Assembly: GCF_002310495.1 (NCBI RefSeq)
Contig: NZ_CP023344.1
Span: forward strand, 4,605,501-4,669,500
DNA length: 64,000 nt
Direction: 5' to 3'
DNA from: Nibricoccus aquaticus
GTDB lineage: Bacteria; Verrucomicrobiota; Verrucomicrobiia; Opitutales; Opitutaceae
Shown here: positions 42,390 to 50,893 of the stretch, piece after piece
How positions within the stretch are numbered: position 1 is the stretch's first letter
How the letters are laid out: each line of letters begins with the position of its first letter
Program-made: the position numbers and the translations under genes
The notes under the pieces: model-generated
What the model was told of the DNA's origin: nothing
Seen by the model: only the letters and a program-made list of their open reading frames with translations
Database searches by the model: none

Positions 42390-43946
42390 ATGCCAACACC
42401 AATCTGCGGAACTTATCGCGCCATGGAGAACGCTGCACAACCTGACCCGCATCCCCATTTGCCCGACGAACACGAGCCATCTGCGGACGGGCGAAACCCG
42501 GCGCAGCGCGTGGGTCTTTTGATAGCGGTACTGCTGCTCACGGCGATTATCTGGTCGCCCGACTGGCCGGGACTGAGCGCAGGCGGAACGCGAGTGGCGT
42601 TGCTCACGCTTCTTATGGGCGTGCTGTGGATCACCGAAGCGATTCCGATTCCGGCCACGGCGCTGCTGCCGTTGGTGCTACTTCCCTTGATGGGAATTGC
42701 TCCCATCCGCTCGGTGGCGACGCCCTATGCCGATCCGATTATTTTCCTTTTTATGGGAGGCTTCATGCTGGCGCTGGCGATGGAGCGTTGGAATCTGCAT
42801 CGCCGGATAGCGCTCACCATCATCGGCTCCGTGGGTACGAAACCCCGATCGCTGGTTCTTGGGTTTCTTTGCGCAGCCGCATTTATCAGCATGTGGACGA
42901 GCAACTCGGCGACCGCGATGATGCTGCTGCCCATCGGTGTGAGTGTGTACGGACTATTGAAAGCGGGAAAAGCCGGCGACGAAATTGGCGCGGCGCTGAT
43001 GCTCGCGATCGCCTACGGAGCAAACATCGGCGGCATGGGCACGCTTATCGGCACGCCGCCGAATGCGATTTTGAAGGCCTACATGGAGAAAACGCATGGG
43101 GTGGAGATCGGCTTCGGGCAGTGGATGCTTTTCGGGGTGCCGCTGGTCATCGCTTCGCTCCCGATCATTTATCTCATCCTCACGCGCTGGAGCTTCCGGG
43201 TGGAAAACACGGAGGTGCCCGGCGTGAAGGAGCGAATCGCGGGAGATCGCGCCGGGCTCGGTCCGATGAGCTGGCCGGAGTGGGCGGTGGCGGGAGCGTT
43301 TCTGGTGGCGGGTATTTTATGGATTTCCCGCGAGGCCTGGGCGGTGCCCGCTCCGAAAGACCCGGCGGCGGTATGGCCGCTCGGTGCATTGATCACGGAT
43401 GAAGTAATCGCGATGGGGGTGGCCGTACTGCTCTTCTTCATCCCTGCGGGAAAGAGCCGCGGAGGTTTTGTGCTGGATTGGACGTGCATGAAAAAAATGC
43501 CGTGGGACGTCCTTATACTCTTCGGCGGCGGATTGAGTCTGGCGGCGGCGATGGAACGAACCGGCCTTGTCGCCGCGCTGGCGACCGCACTCCAAAGCAT
43601 GTCAGGCTGGCCGCCGCTCGGTATCGTTTTTCTCGTGACAGCGGTGATGATCGGTGCGACGGCGCTCACCAGTAACACGGCAACAGCCACAGCGTTTCTG
43701 CCGGTAATCGGTGCGTTGGCCATCGGCATCAATCAGCCGCCGCTGCTGCTCTGCGTGCCAGTGGCTCTTGCGGCCAGCGCTGACTTCGCATTACCGGTGG
43801 GGACGCCGCCCAATGCCATCGCTTACGGCTCAGGACTCATCACATTGCCGCGTATGCTGCGGGCGGGATTGCGCGTGGATTTGTTGTTCGCGCTGCTTCT
43901 GCCGCTGTTGATGTGGACGCTCGGGCGGTGGGTGTTCGGAATTTGA
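42390..43946 (+). CDS. SLC13/DASS-type anion:sodium symporter
   Basis: The frame from ATG 42390 has 518 residues; ATG 42423 (507 residues) is a good alternative because the first 11 residues carry no feature. There are about 12 membrane segments, beginning VGLLIAVLLLTAIIWSPDWP. Both SNT-type sodium/substrate motifs of the DASS family are present: TSNSATAMMLLPIG and TSNTATATAFLPVIG. The paired IGTPPNAILKAYM and VGTPPNAIAYGSG loops are also there. Family members import succinate, malate, fumarate, citrate or sulfate with sodium. It follows the oxidoreductase by 23 bp and may be cotranscribed, perhaps bringing in an organic acid. Confidence 0.92.
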   Translation: MPTPICGTYRAMENAAQPDPHPHLPDEHEPSADGRNPAQRVGLLIAVLLLTAIIWSPDWPGLSAGGTRVALLTLLMGVLWITEAIPIPATALLPLVLLPLMGIAPIRSVATPYADPIIFLFMGGFMLALAMERWNLHRRIALTIIGSVGTKPRSLVLGFLCAAAFISMWTSNSATAMMLLPIGVSVYGLLKAGKAGDEIGAALMLAIAYGANIGGMGTLIGTPPNAILKAYMEKTHGVEIGFGQWMLFGVPLVIASLPIIYLILTRWSFRVENTEVPGVKERIAGDRAGLGPMSWPEWAVAGAFLVAGILWISREAWAVPAPKDPAAVWPLGALITDEVIAMGVAVLLFFIPAGKSRGGFVLDWTCMKKMPWDVLILFGGGLSLAAAMERTGLVAALATALQSMSGWPPLGIVFLVTAVMIGATALTSNTATATAFLPVIGALAIGINQPPLLLCVPVALAASADFALPVGTPPNAIAYGSGLITLPRMLRAGLRVDLLFALLLPLLMWTLGRWVFGI

Positions 43947-43996
43947 ATACGCCATGCTGACGAGTGCAAGGACTCTGACGGTTTTACTGTAGTTGA

Positions 43997-44221
43997 CGGA
44001 TAGTCCGACTCCATTTCATCGCGTGCCGCATCCTGCGTGGCACTCAGACGGAAGTACAGTTCACTGCCCGAAAGATCAACGATGTCTGTGTGGAGTTAAA
44101 GGACTCCGAATATACATGCCTGATCTGGACCGGCTCCGATGAGACGATGGATGCGCGATTCGCTTTTGAGCTTCGCACCGCCGCCGGGGCGCTCGTAGCT
44201 TCTGGATCATATCCGGAGTGA
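43997..44221 (+). pseudogene. Possible 3' gene remnant
   Basis: A plus-strand open frame of 74 codons without an ATG ends at TGA 44219-44221. Its product (GTQTEVQFTARKINDVCVEL and onward, ending in AAGALVASGSYPE) looks like the tail of a protein rather than noise, but I do not recognise the family. It begins right after an in-frame stop at 43994-43996 and lies 13 bp before the next gene. The upstream part of the gene would have been lost next to the transporter gene. Confidence 0.3.
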
Positions 44222-44234
44222 AATTCCGCCACCG

Positions 44235-45032
44235 TTGCCATGCCGACGCTCTATCTCCACCCTTGGTTGTCCGGACCTGTCACTCGCTCAGATCCTGGAA
44301 CTCGCAAAACGCTTTCAACTCGACGGTATTGAACTTCGGGCTCTTGCAGGAATGATTGATTTGCCGGCAATGCTCGACGGTTCATTCGCGAGCTTCGGGG
44401 ACTTCGCCACTTCTATAGCGACGGCAATGGTGCCCATCGTATCATTCGACACATCGTTACGACTTGCCGACTCGACGTCGGCTGATCGTGAAGCATTTCT
44501 TCAGTATGCGCCTTGGGCTGAGGCCGCCGGGACTCGATGGTTGCGGGTATTTGATGGAGGCAAGACTGCGGACGCGCCGACGCTCCACTCCATGGCAAAA
44601 ACCGTGGCGTGGTGGCGCACCGAAAGACAAAAGCGCGGCTGGCGTGTCGATATGATAGTGGAGACTCACGACTCGTTGCTTAAGGCGTCAGCGATGCGCG
44701 ATTTTCTCACACTGGTTCCAGACACAGCTCTGCTCTGGGACAGCCACCATACGTGGCGTCAGGGCAAAGAAGACCCGCTTGTTACATGGAGGGCGTGTAG
44801 CAGCCACATCGTACATATTCACGTAAAGGACAGCCTCGATCAACCGAGTGGAGATCGTCCGTTTACTTACGTGCTGCCGGGCGCTGGCAGCTTCCCCATG
44901 AAGCCACTGCGGGAGACTCGTGATCGGGAATTCGACGGTGTGGTTAGCCTCGAATGGGAACGCCTCTGGCACCCGTATTTACCGCCGCTGGAAGACGCTC
45001 TAGTCGCAGCCTCACACTGTCGTTGGTGGTAA
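44235..45032 (+). CDS. Sugar-phosphate isomerase/epimerase (TIM barrel)
   Basis: The 265-residue product has the AP-endonuclease-2-like barrel: SISTLGCPDLSLAQILELAK, LDGIELRAL, TRWLRVFDGG, VDMIVETHDSLLKAS (metal-binding Glu), LLWDSHHTWRQGKED (Asp/His), HIVHIHVKDS and FDGVVSLEWERLWHPYLPPL (last Glu). A TTG at 44235 is the only start in this frame. An ATG at 44240 reads MPTLYLHPW in another frame; one extra base after 44250 would turn it into MPTLSISTLGCP, the expected N-terminus. So the gene may use TTG, or carry a 1-bp deletion near its start. Its 3' end overlaps the truncated integrase by 21 bp on the opposite strand. Confidence 0.8.
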   Translation: MPCRRSISTLGCPDLSLAQILELAKRFQLDGIELRALAGMIDLPAMLDGSFASFGDFATSIATAMVPIVSFDTSLRLADSTSADREAFLQYAPWAEAAGTRWLRVFDGGKTADAPTLHSMAKTVAWWRTERQKRGWRVDMIVETHDSLLKASAMRDFLTLVPDTALLWDSHHTWRQGKEDPLVTWRACSSHIVHIHVKDSLDQPSGDRPFTYVLPGAGSFPMKPLRETRDREFDGVVSLEWERLWHPYLPPLEDALVAASHCRWW

Positions 45033-45830
45033 CGTAGACAGCGTTGCCTCTTCCTTTCGCATTCCGGAGTAAGCGAGAAGCTCTGCGTGATCGGCCATCT
45101 CCGCTGCGTTTTCCTCCAGCCAGGCTCGCTGCTCGGGGTTGGGATTAAAGCGTTCGGAGCGATCAGGCACGCGGCGCATCTCAGCAAAAATCCGCAGCAT
45201 CACAGATCGATCTGGAATAGCTTTCTGAGGTGGCGTTTTTACCTTCGCAAAAAGTTGCTGCCTGAGGGTCGATGAAATCGCGAATGGGTTCTCGATCAGA
45301 ACCATCTTCTCAACCGCGATGTCCAACATCACGCGGAGCACCCAGAGCGTCTGATTGACAGTGGGAGCTTTGAATCCGCGATGAGTCTTCTTCTGGAACT
45401 TCCATTTCCACTCAGCAGTTTTCAGGAGGTGCTCCCTAAGTTCAGCAATCACGTCGGCGGTCACGTTTCTGGCGAGGAATGAAGCGAAATTTCCCCGCAC
45501 CCAATGCGTCTGCAACCGAGCGATATTTCCCGCTCTTCCAATCGTGGTGTTTTCTGCGACGGTGTTCGCTTTCAAGCGTCGCTGAGTCTCCGCAAGCAAT
45601 GCTCCGAGGGTTTTGAATTTTGAGCCAATATCGGCGCCACGCTGCCGGTCTGTCTCCACAGTGACCGCCCGCTTTGCGTGCTTCAATTTGGCAACCGTCA
45701 ACACCGTCGTGCCCAACGAACGGAAAGTGCGCTTTCCATTCAGCCGATAGCGCGAGTAGAAGATCCCCGAATGCGTGTTTTCATAGAGTCCTTCGACTGT
45801 GGTTCTTTTCCAAGTGAGAGTCTTTTGCAT
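45012..45830 (-). pseudogene. Truncated phage-type integrase
   Basis: From ATG 45830 (a TTG one codon earlier is possible) the 272-residue product contains an arm-type N-terminal DNA-binding region (TTVEGLYENTHSGIFYSRYR, LNGKRTFRSLG), a core-binding domain (about 70-185) and only the start of the catalytic domain. It reaches AYSGMRKEEATLS, which holds the first catalytic Arg, then ends after seven more residues. The H-x-x-R, second His and Tyr nucleophile are missing, and roughly 110-130 residues are absent compared with intact enzymes. It should be inactive as a recombinase. The break coincides with the 3' end of the isomerase gene. The 5' end is 35 bp from the divergent mutS start. Confidence 0.78.
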
Positions 45831-45865
45831 CAAGAGACGAGTATAAAGGGAGGGTATAAAAGCCT

Positions 45866-48415
45866 ATGACTCCGATGATGCAACAATATCACGAGGTGAA
45901 ACGCGGTCTCCCGCGCGACACTTTGCTGCTCTTCCGGCTCGGCGATTTCTACGAGATGTTCTTCGAGGACGCCGAGATCGCCTCGCGCCTCCTCGGGCTC
46001 ACCCTTACCAAGCGCGGCGAAACCCCCATGGCCGGCCTGCCCTACCACGCGGCCGATAACTACGTCGGCAAGCTCCTCGCCGCCGGGAAAAAGGTCGCCA
46101 TCTGCGATCAGGCCGAGCCCGCCAAGGCCGGCAAACTCGTCAAGCGCCAGCTCACTCGTATCCTGAGTCCGGGCACGACCCTCGCCGCCAACCAGCTCGA
46201 CGCCGCCCGCAATCACTACCTCTGCGCCCTCGCCCACGATAAAGCCGGCCTCCACGCCGCCTGGCTCGATCTCTCCACCGGCGAATTCAAAATCGCCACC
46301 GATCCGCGCCCCGAAAATCTCCTCCCCGTCCTCACCGCCCTCGATCCCGCCGAACTGACCGTCGCCGAAGGCGCGCTCGAAGCCTGGAAAACCGCCCCGC
46401 ACGAGCAGACCGCTCTCCACGCGCTTCACCACTTCGCCGCCGCCCGACTCGTCACCGACCTTCCCGCCTATCAATTCGAAACCGCCGGTGGCGCCCGCTC
46501 CGTCATGAACACGCTCGGCGTGCTCAATCTCGAAGGCTTCGGCCTCGCGCCGACGCACCCCGCGCTAGGCCCCGCCGGTGCGCTCGTTTACTACGCCACC
46601 GAAAATCTCTGCGCCAAACCCGAGAACCTCCGCGGCCTACAAGAATACCGCAGCGCCCGCACACTCCTCCTAGATCCTGCCACACTCAGGAATCTCGAAA
46701 TCTTCGCTTCCTCTCGTGGCACCCGCGAGGCCTCACTGCTCGCCGCCATCAACCGCAGCGCCACGTCCGCCGGCGCGCGCCTCCTAGAGCGCTGGCTCGC
46801 CGCCCCCACACTCGACCTCGTCGAGATTCACCGCCGCCAGTCCATCGTCGGCGAACTCATCCAGCAATCCACGCGCCTCGTCGATCTCCGCGGCCTCCTC
46901 GCCAATGTCCGTGACATCCCACGCATCCTCGGCCGCCTCCAAAACCGTCTGCGCAATCCACGCGAACTCGGCGGCATCAAAGACACACTCAACCAACTCC
47001 CCCACATCCGCGCCGTCCTCGCCAGTTTTTCGTCCGGCTCTCAACTCTCAACCCTCAGCTCTCAACTCCAGGAGTTCACCTCCCTCCGCGAACTCCTGCC
47101 TCGCGCTCTCGCCGAAGAGCTTCCCGCAGACCTCGCCGACGGCGGCTATATCCGCGCCGGTTACGATACCGAACTCGATCGCCTCCGCTCGCTCACAACC
47201 GACAACAAAACCTGGCTCTCCGAACTCGAACGCGCCGAACAGGAGCGCACCTCCATCCGCAGCCTCAAGGTCAGGTTCACGAATAATTTTGGCTATTACA
47301 TCGAGATCACCAAAGCCAACCTCCACCTCGTCCCCGCCGACTACATACGCCGCCAGACCACGGTGAACGGAGAGCGCTACGTCACCGAATCGCTCAAGCA
47401 GAAGGAAAAGGAAATCTTCCACGCCGAGGAAAACGCCCTCGCCCGCGAACTGGAGCTTTTCAACCAGCTCATCGCTGCCGTCCTCGACGAGTCCGTCGCC
47501 CTCGCCCAGACCGCTGACACCCTCGCCGAACTCGACGTCCTCGCCGGCTGGGCCGTCCTCGCCCGCGAATGGGATTATTCCCGCCCCGTGCTCGACGATG
47601 GCGACACGCTCGAAATCGTCGAGGGCCGCCATCCCGTTGTTGAGCAGATGCTCAAATCACCTTCGGCCATCACAGCTAACGGCACGTCCCAAGCCTTCGT
47701 CCCCAACGACACCGTCCTCGCCGCCGACGACGCCCAACTTGCCCTCATCACCGGCCCGAACATGGCGGGTAAATCGACCTACATCCGCCAGGTCGCACTC
47801 ATCACGCTCATGGCGCAGATCGGCTGCTGGACTCCCGCCAAATCCTGCCGCGTCGGCCTCGTCGATCGCATCTTCTCCCGCGTCGGCGCGAGCGACGACC
47901 TCGCCCGGGGCAACTCGACCTTCATGGTCGAGATGAACGAAACCGCCAACATCCTCAACAACGCCACTGACCGCTCGCTCATCATCCTCGACGAGATCGG
48001 CCGCGGCACCTCGACCTACGACGGCCTCAGTATCGCCTGGGCAGTCGTCGAGCATCTCCACCGCGGCGAAACCAAAGGCCCGCGCACGCTCTTCGCCACG
48101 CACTATCAGGAACTCACCCAGCTCGAAAAACACCTCACGCGCCTCCGGAATTTCTCCGTCGCCGTGAAGGAGTGGAACGACGACATCGTCTTCGTCCGCC
48201 GCGTCATTCCCGGCGCCGCCGACCGCAGCTACGGCATTCAGGTCGCCCGTCTCGCCGGCCTCCCGCTCAGCGTTATCGACCGTGCGAAAACCATCCTCGC
48301 GAAACTCGAAACCGACGACACCTCCGTCGAACTTCCTTCCGCGCCAAAAGCTCGGCCGAAGAAAAAAATCTCTGTCAAACCCGACGCCGAAGACTCCCAG
48401 CTCAGCCTGCTCTGA
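45866..48415 (+). CDS. mutS: DNA mismatch repair protein MutS
   Basis: The 849-residue protein has the full MutS order. The mismatch-wedge motif is RLGDFYEMFFEDA (Phe-x-Glu) in domain I. The connector, lever and clamp follow, then the ATPase with Walker A GPNMAGKSTYIRQVALITLM (about 629), the FMVEMNETANIL loop, Walker B RSLIILDEIGRGTSTYDGLS and FATHYQEL. It recognises mispaired bases and recruits MutL. A purine-rich site (GGGAGGG, about 45848-45854) precedes the start. Residues about 391-400 (QLSTLSSQLQ) are encoded by a heptanucleotide array at 47038-47065 placed in the middle of the protein; motifs on both sides are intact, so function is probably kept. Codon use is strongly C-ending. Confidence 0.97.
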   Translation: MTPMMQQYHEVKRGLPRDTLLLFRLGDFYEMFFEDAEIASRLLGLTLTKRGETPMAGLPYHAADNYVGKLLAAGKKVAICDQAEPAKAGKLVKRQLTRILSPGTTLAANQLDAARNHYLCALAHDKAGLHAAWLDLSTGEFKIATDPRPENLLPVLTALDPAELTVAEGALEAWKTAPHEQTALHALHHFAAARLVTDLPAYQFETAGGARSVMNTLGVLNLEGFGLAPTHPALGPAGALVYYATENLCAKPENLRGLQEYRSARTLLLDPATLRNLEIFASSRGTREASLLAAINRSATSAGARLLERWLAAPTLDLVEIHRRQSIVGELIQQSTRLVDLRGLLANVRDIPRILGRLQNRLRNPRELGGIKDTLNQLPHIRAVLASFSSGSQLSTLSSQLQEFTSLRELLPRALAEELPADLADGGYIRAGYDTELDRLRSLTTDNKTWLSELERAEQERTSIRSLKVRFTNNFGYYIEITKANLHLVPADYIRRQTTVNGERYVTESLKQKEKEIFHAEENALARELELFNQLIAAVLDESVALAQTADTLAELDVLAGWAVLAREWDYSRPVLDDGDTLEIVEGRHPVVEQMLKSPSAITANGTSQAFVPNDTVLAADDAQLALITGPNMAGKSTYIRQVALITLMAQIGCWTPAKSCRVGLVDRIFSRVGASDDLARGNSTFMVEMNETANILNNATDRSLIILDEIGRGTSTYDGLSIAWAVVEHLHRGETKGPRTLFATHYQELTQLEKHLTRLRNFSVAVKEWNDDIVFVRRVIPGAADRSYGIQVARLAGLPLSVIDRAKTILAKLETDDTSVELPSAPKARPKKKISVKPDAEDSQLSLL
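47038..47065. repeat. Heptanucleotide array inside mutS
   Basis: Four tandem 7-bp units, CTCTCAA with the third unit CCCTCAG, lie in frame in mutS. The array differs at one base from the one in the S55 peptidase gene at 62334-62361. Confidence 0.85.
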
Positions 48416-48461
48416 CGTCGCGCGTTGTCTGACGTAGCTCAGACTCCTGCTTGGAATGGAC

Positions 48462-48481
48462 GGACGACCTCCGTGTCGTCC
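48462..48481. terminator. Hairpin between convergent mutS and the FG-GAP gene
   Basis: GGACGAC (48462-48468) and GTCGTCC (48475-48481) form a perfect 7-bp stem with a 6-nt loop, in the 159-bp gap where both genes end. There is no T-tract on either side, so termination strength is uncertain. Confidence 0.4.
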
Positions 48482-48574
48482 ATCTAACGTGCCACGCCCC
48501 GTCCCCGGACCGGCACTTAGCAATTGCCGCCTCCCGTTGCTCAACCCCAACGCCAAGGACTCATCCCTCCACGC

Positions 48575-50893
48575 TCACTCCTGTGGATAAATCAGCACGC
48601 GGTCGTGAACCAAAAGGATCAGATCCTTTTTCCCGTCACCCGTGACATCCGCGATCAGCGTTTCGCGCGGCTCCATCGGCGAGCCTTTGCGTCCTTGGTA
48701 ATGTTGATCCACCTCGAAGATTTTGAAGTGCATTAGGCTTTCCCAGCGGTCGTCTTTTCCGCGGCCCAGGATCTCCAGAAGGTTTTTGCCCGGATCCACA
48801 CACACGATCTCCGGCTTTCCATCGCCGTTGAAATCCCCGGCGATCACATCGCTGTAGCTGATCTCCGGCAGGTCGGTCGCGTGCGTCGATTGTGTCGTCG
48901 CCGCATAGTCGGCCTGACCGAGCGGCAGCCACCAAAACCGGTCTTTGCCAAAAACAAACGCCTCCGTCCCGCCGCCCGGCACCGCCCGCGTCTCCGCCGT
49001 GATCACGTCGATTTTCCCTGTCGGCGTGGAGTCAGCGATTTCGTAGAGTCCTTGGTCATTCGCTCGGAGGATTTGAAACTGCTCGCCCTTGCGATCGTAG
49101 AGCACCACCACCGGCCGCTTCGCGCCCGCCTGCGGCAGGATCAACGTGCAGGCTACTTCCGCGTTCGAGTCGCGCGCGTTGAACTGATCGATCACTGCCA
49201 GCTCACCTTGCTCGTTGATCCGCATCGCCCGCGCGAAGCTGCTCACACTCGCCACGATCTCGTTTTTCCCGTCGCCATCCAGATCGCCGAGCGTGAGCGC
49301 CGACGACTCCAGATTATCGACGAGCCCTTTGCGGAAACCGGGCTTCGTAGAAAGGTCCGTGAACTCCAGCGCATCGCCTTGCACGAGCAGACGCATCGCA
49401 TCGAGCGGCGTGAACACCGCCAGATCGAGCCGCCCGTCCTGATTCGCATCTACCAACCTTACCGCACGCGGATCAGTCTTCAGTCCCGTCAGTTCAACTG
49501 ATTTCAACATTTCTGCGCCCGCGTCCTTACGCGCCCAGACTTCCGCGTAGCGTTTGTTTTTCTCCTCACGGATCACTGCGAGCAACACGCGCCCGTCAGC
49601 TGCGATTTCGCCAGCCGCCAGGCCCAGCGGTTTCCCCGTGATCGGCAGTGGTTGCGGATAAGCGAGCCGGCCGTTGGCAAACTTCGCCACGCCCACCGAC
49701 TGCTCCTTCGGACTTCCGACAAATAACTCGTCCTGCCCGTCGCCATCCCAGTCGGCGGCCGCCAGGCTGCGCACATCGGCCGACACCGGATAACGCTGCG
49801 CGCCGGTGAAGCCGCCGTCCGGCTGCCGCAAATATAGATAGACCTGCGCTCCATCCGGATCGCCCACCGCGACGTCGATGCGCTTGTCGCCATTAAAATC
49901 TCCCAGCGCATAACACGCCGGATTTTTCCCACCCGAGCGCGGGCTGAACACGCGAGGCCTCAGCACCAGACCGCTGTCAGTGGACGGCGCCTGAGCGAGA
50001 TCGAACACTTCCAGCTGCCCCGTCGCATCCTGCGCGAAGGCAAACGTCGCCGGAGTTTTCCCCTTCGCCGCCGCGAGTACTTGCAGCGTGCAACGGCTGG
50101 GCTTCATCGCGTATGCAAGTTCGGGCCCAAACTCCCGCGCCGCCGTTTGCAGCCGCACGCGCAGTCCGTCGCGGGTGTTGTTTCTTAGATAAACGAAATC
50201 CAACCGACCGTCGCCATTCACGTCGGTCACTTCGAGCCCGTAGCAATTATCATCCGGCAACGCGTAACGCTCCGGCACGGCGAGCTGGCCATTTTTCTCC
50301 TGCTCGAAAACTGCGATCTCCTTCTGCCCGAGAATGACCAGATCCATCCGCTTATCACCATTCACATCGGCCAGCCGCAATGAGCCAACGAACTGGATCG
50401 GCTCGGGCGCTTCGGAGATTTTTTTCTCCAGCCACGTCCCGTCCTTTTGCTGATAGCGGATCGTGAGCGCCTGCGGTTCACCCGTGTACGCGAGGTCGGC
50501 GAGTCCGTCGCCGTTGAGATCTCCGACAACAAAATCGAAAACCGTCACGCCAGTCGTCACAGAGGTTTTCCGAAAACGCGCGTCTTCGAGCACCGGCTCC
50601 CAGCGGTTCACTCCGAGCGAGCGCGGAGCCGCTTCGATCGGTGCGCCCGGTTTGAGCTGATAGAGAATCTCGATGGCGCTGCGGTCGTTGTTCGCCACCG
50701 CGAGATCGGCCAGGCCGTCGCCATTAAGGTCGGCGATCTGGAGCGCCCGCGTGTTCCACTCAAGCTTCACCACCTCCGGCCCGCGAAACGCGACCACCGG
50801 CGCAGCCGCAGCTGGCGTCTGCGCGGCAGTCAGTATCTGCACGGCACTGACAAGGATCGTGGCGGTCCGGAGGATGAAGCGGGAGCGGTTCAC
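48575..50893 (-). CDS. Secreted FG-GAP/VCBS repeat beta-propeller protein
   Basis: This 772-residue protein starts at GTG 50893, overlapping the TGA of the preceding gene (GTGA, 50893-50890), so the pair is translationally coupled. A signal peptide (ILRTATILVSAVQILTAAQT) precedes many FG-GAP-like repeats with calcium-loop cores: DLNGDGLADLAVANN, DLNGDGLADLAYTG, DVNGDKRMDLVILG, DVNGDGRLDFVYL, DFNGDKRIDVAVGD, DLDGDGKNEIVAS, DFNGDGKPEIVCVD, DVTGDGKKDLILLV. Such D-x-N-G-D-G repeats fold as propeller blades and usually act in binding or adhesion outside the cytoplasm. No enzymatic domain is visible. It converges with mutS. Confidence 0.88.
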   Translation of the reverse strand: MNRSRFILRTATILVSAVQILTAAQTPAAAAPVVAFRGPEVVKLEWNTRALQIADLNGDGLADLAVANNDRSAIEILYQLKPGAPIEAAPRSLGVNRWEPVLEDARFRKTSVTTGVTVFDFVVGDLNGDGLADLAYTGEPQALTIRYQQKDGTWLEKKISEAPEPIQFVGSLRLADVNGDKRMDLVILGQKEIAVFEQEKNGQLAVPERYALPDDNCYGLEVTDVNGDGRLDFVYLRNNTRDGLRVRLQTAAREFGPELAYAMKPSRCTLQVLAAAKGKTPATFAFAQDATGQLEVFDLAQAPSTDSGLVLRPRVFSPRSGGKNPACYALGDFNGDKRIDVAVGDPDGAQVYLYLRQPDGGFTGAQRYPVSADVRSLAAADWDGDGQDELFVGSPKEQSVGVAKFANGRLAYPQPLPITGKPLGLAAGEIAADGRVLLAVIREEKNKRYAEVWARKDAGAEMLKSVELTGLKTDPRAVRLVDANQDGRLDLAVFTPLDAMRLLVQGDALEFTDLSTKPGFRKGLVDNLESSALTLGDLDGDGKNEIVASVSSFARAMRINEQGELAVIDQFNARDSNAEVACTLILPQAGAKRPVVVLYDRKGEQFQILRANDQGLYEIADSTPTGKIDVITAETRAVPGGGTEAFVFGKDRFWWLPLGQADYAATTQSTHATDLPEISYSDVIAGDFNGDGKPEIVCVDPGKNLLEILGRGKDDRWESLMHFKIFEVDQHYQGRKGSPMEPRETLIADVTGDGKKDLILLVHDRVLIYPQE

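Noticed and set aside
45830-45866. Integration of a phage-like island inside mutS
   Set aside because: mutS is complete from the start to the end motifs; the integrase fragment lies upstream and divergent, so mutS itself is not interrupted.
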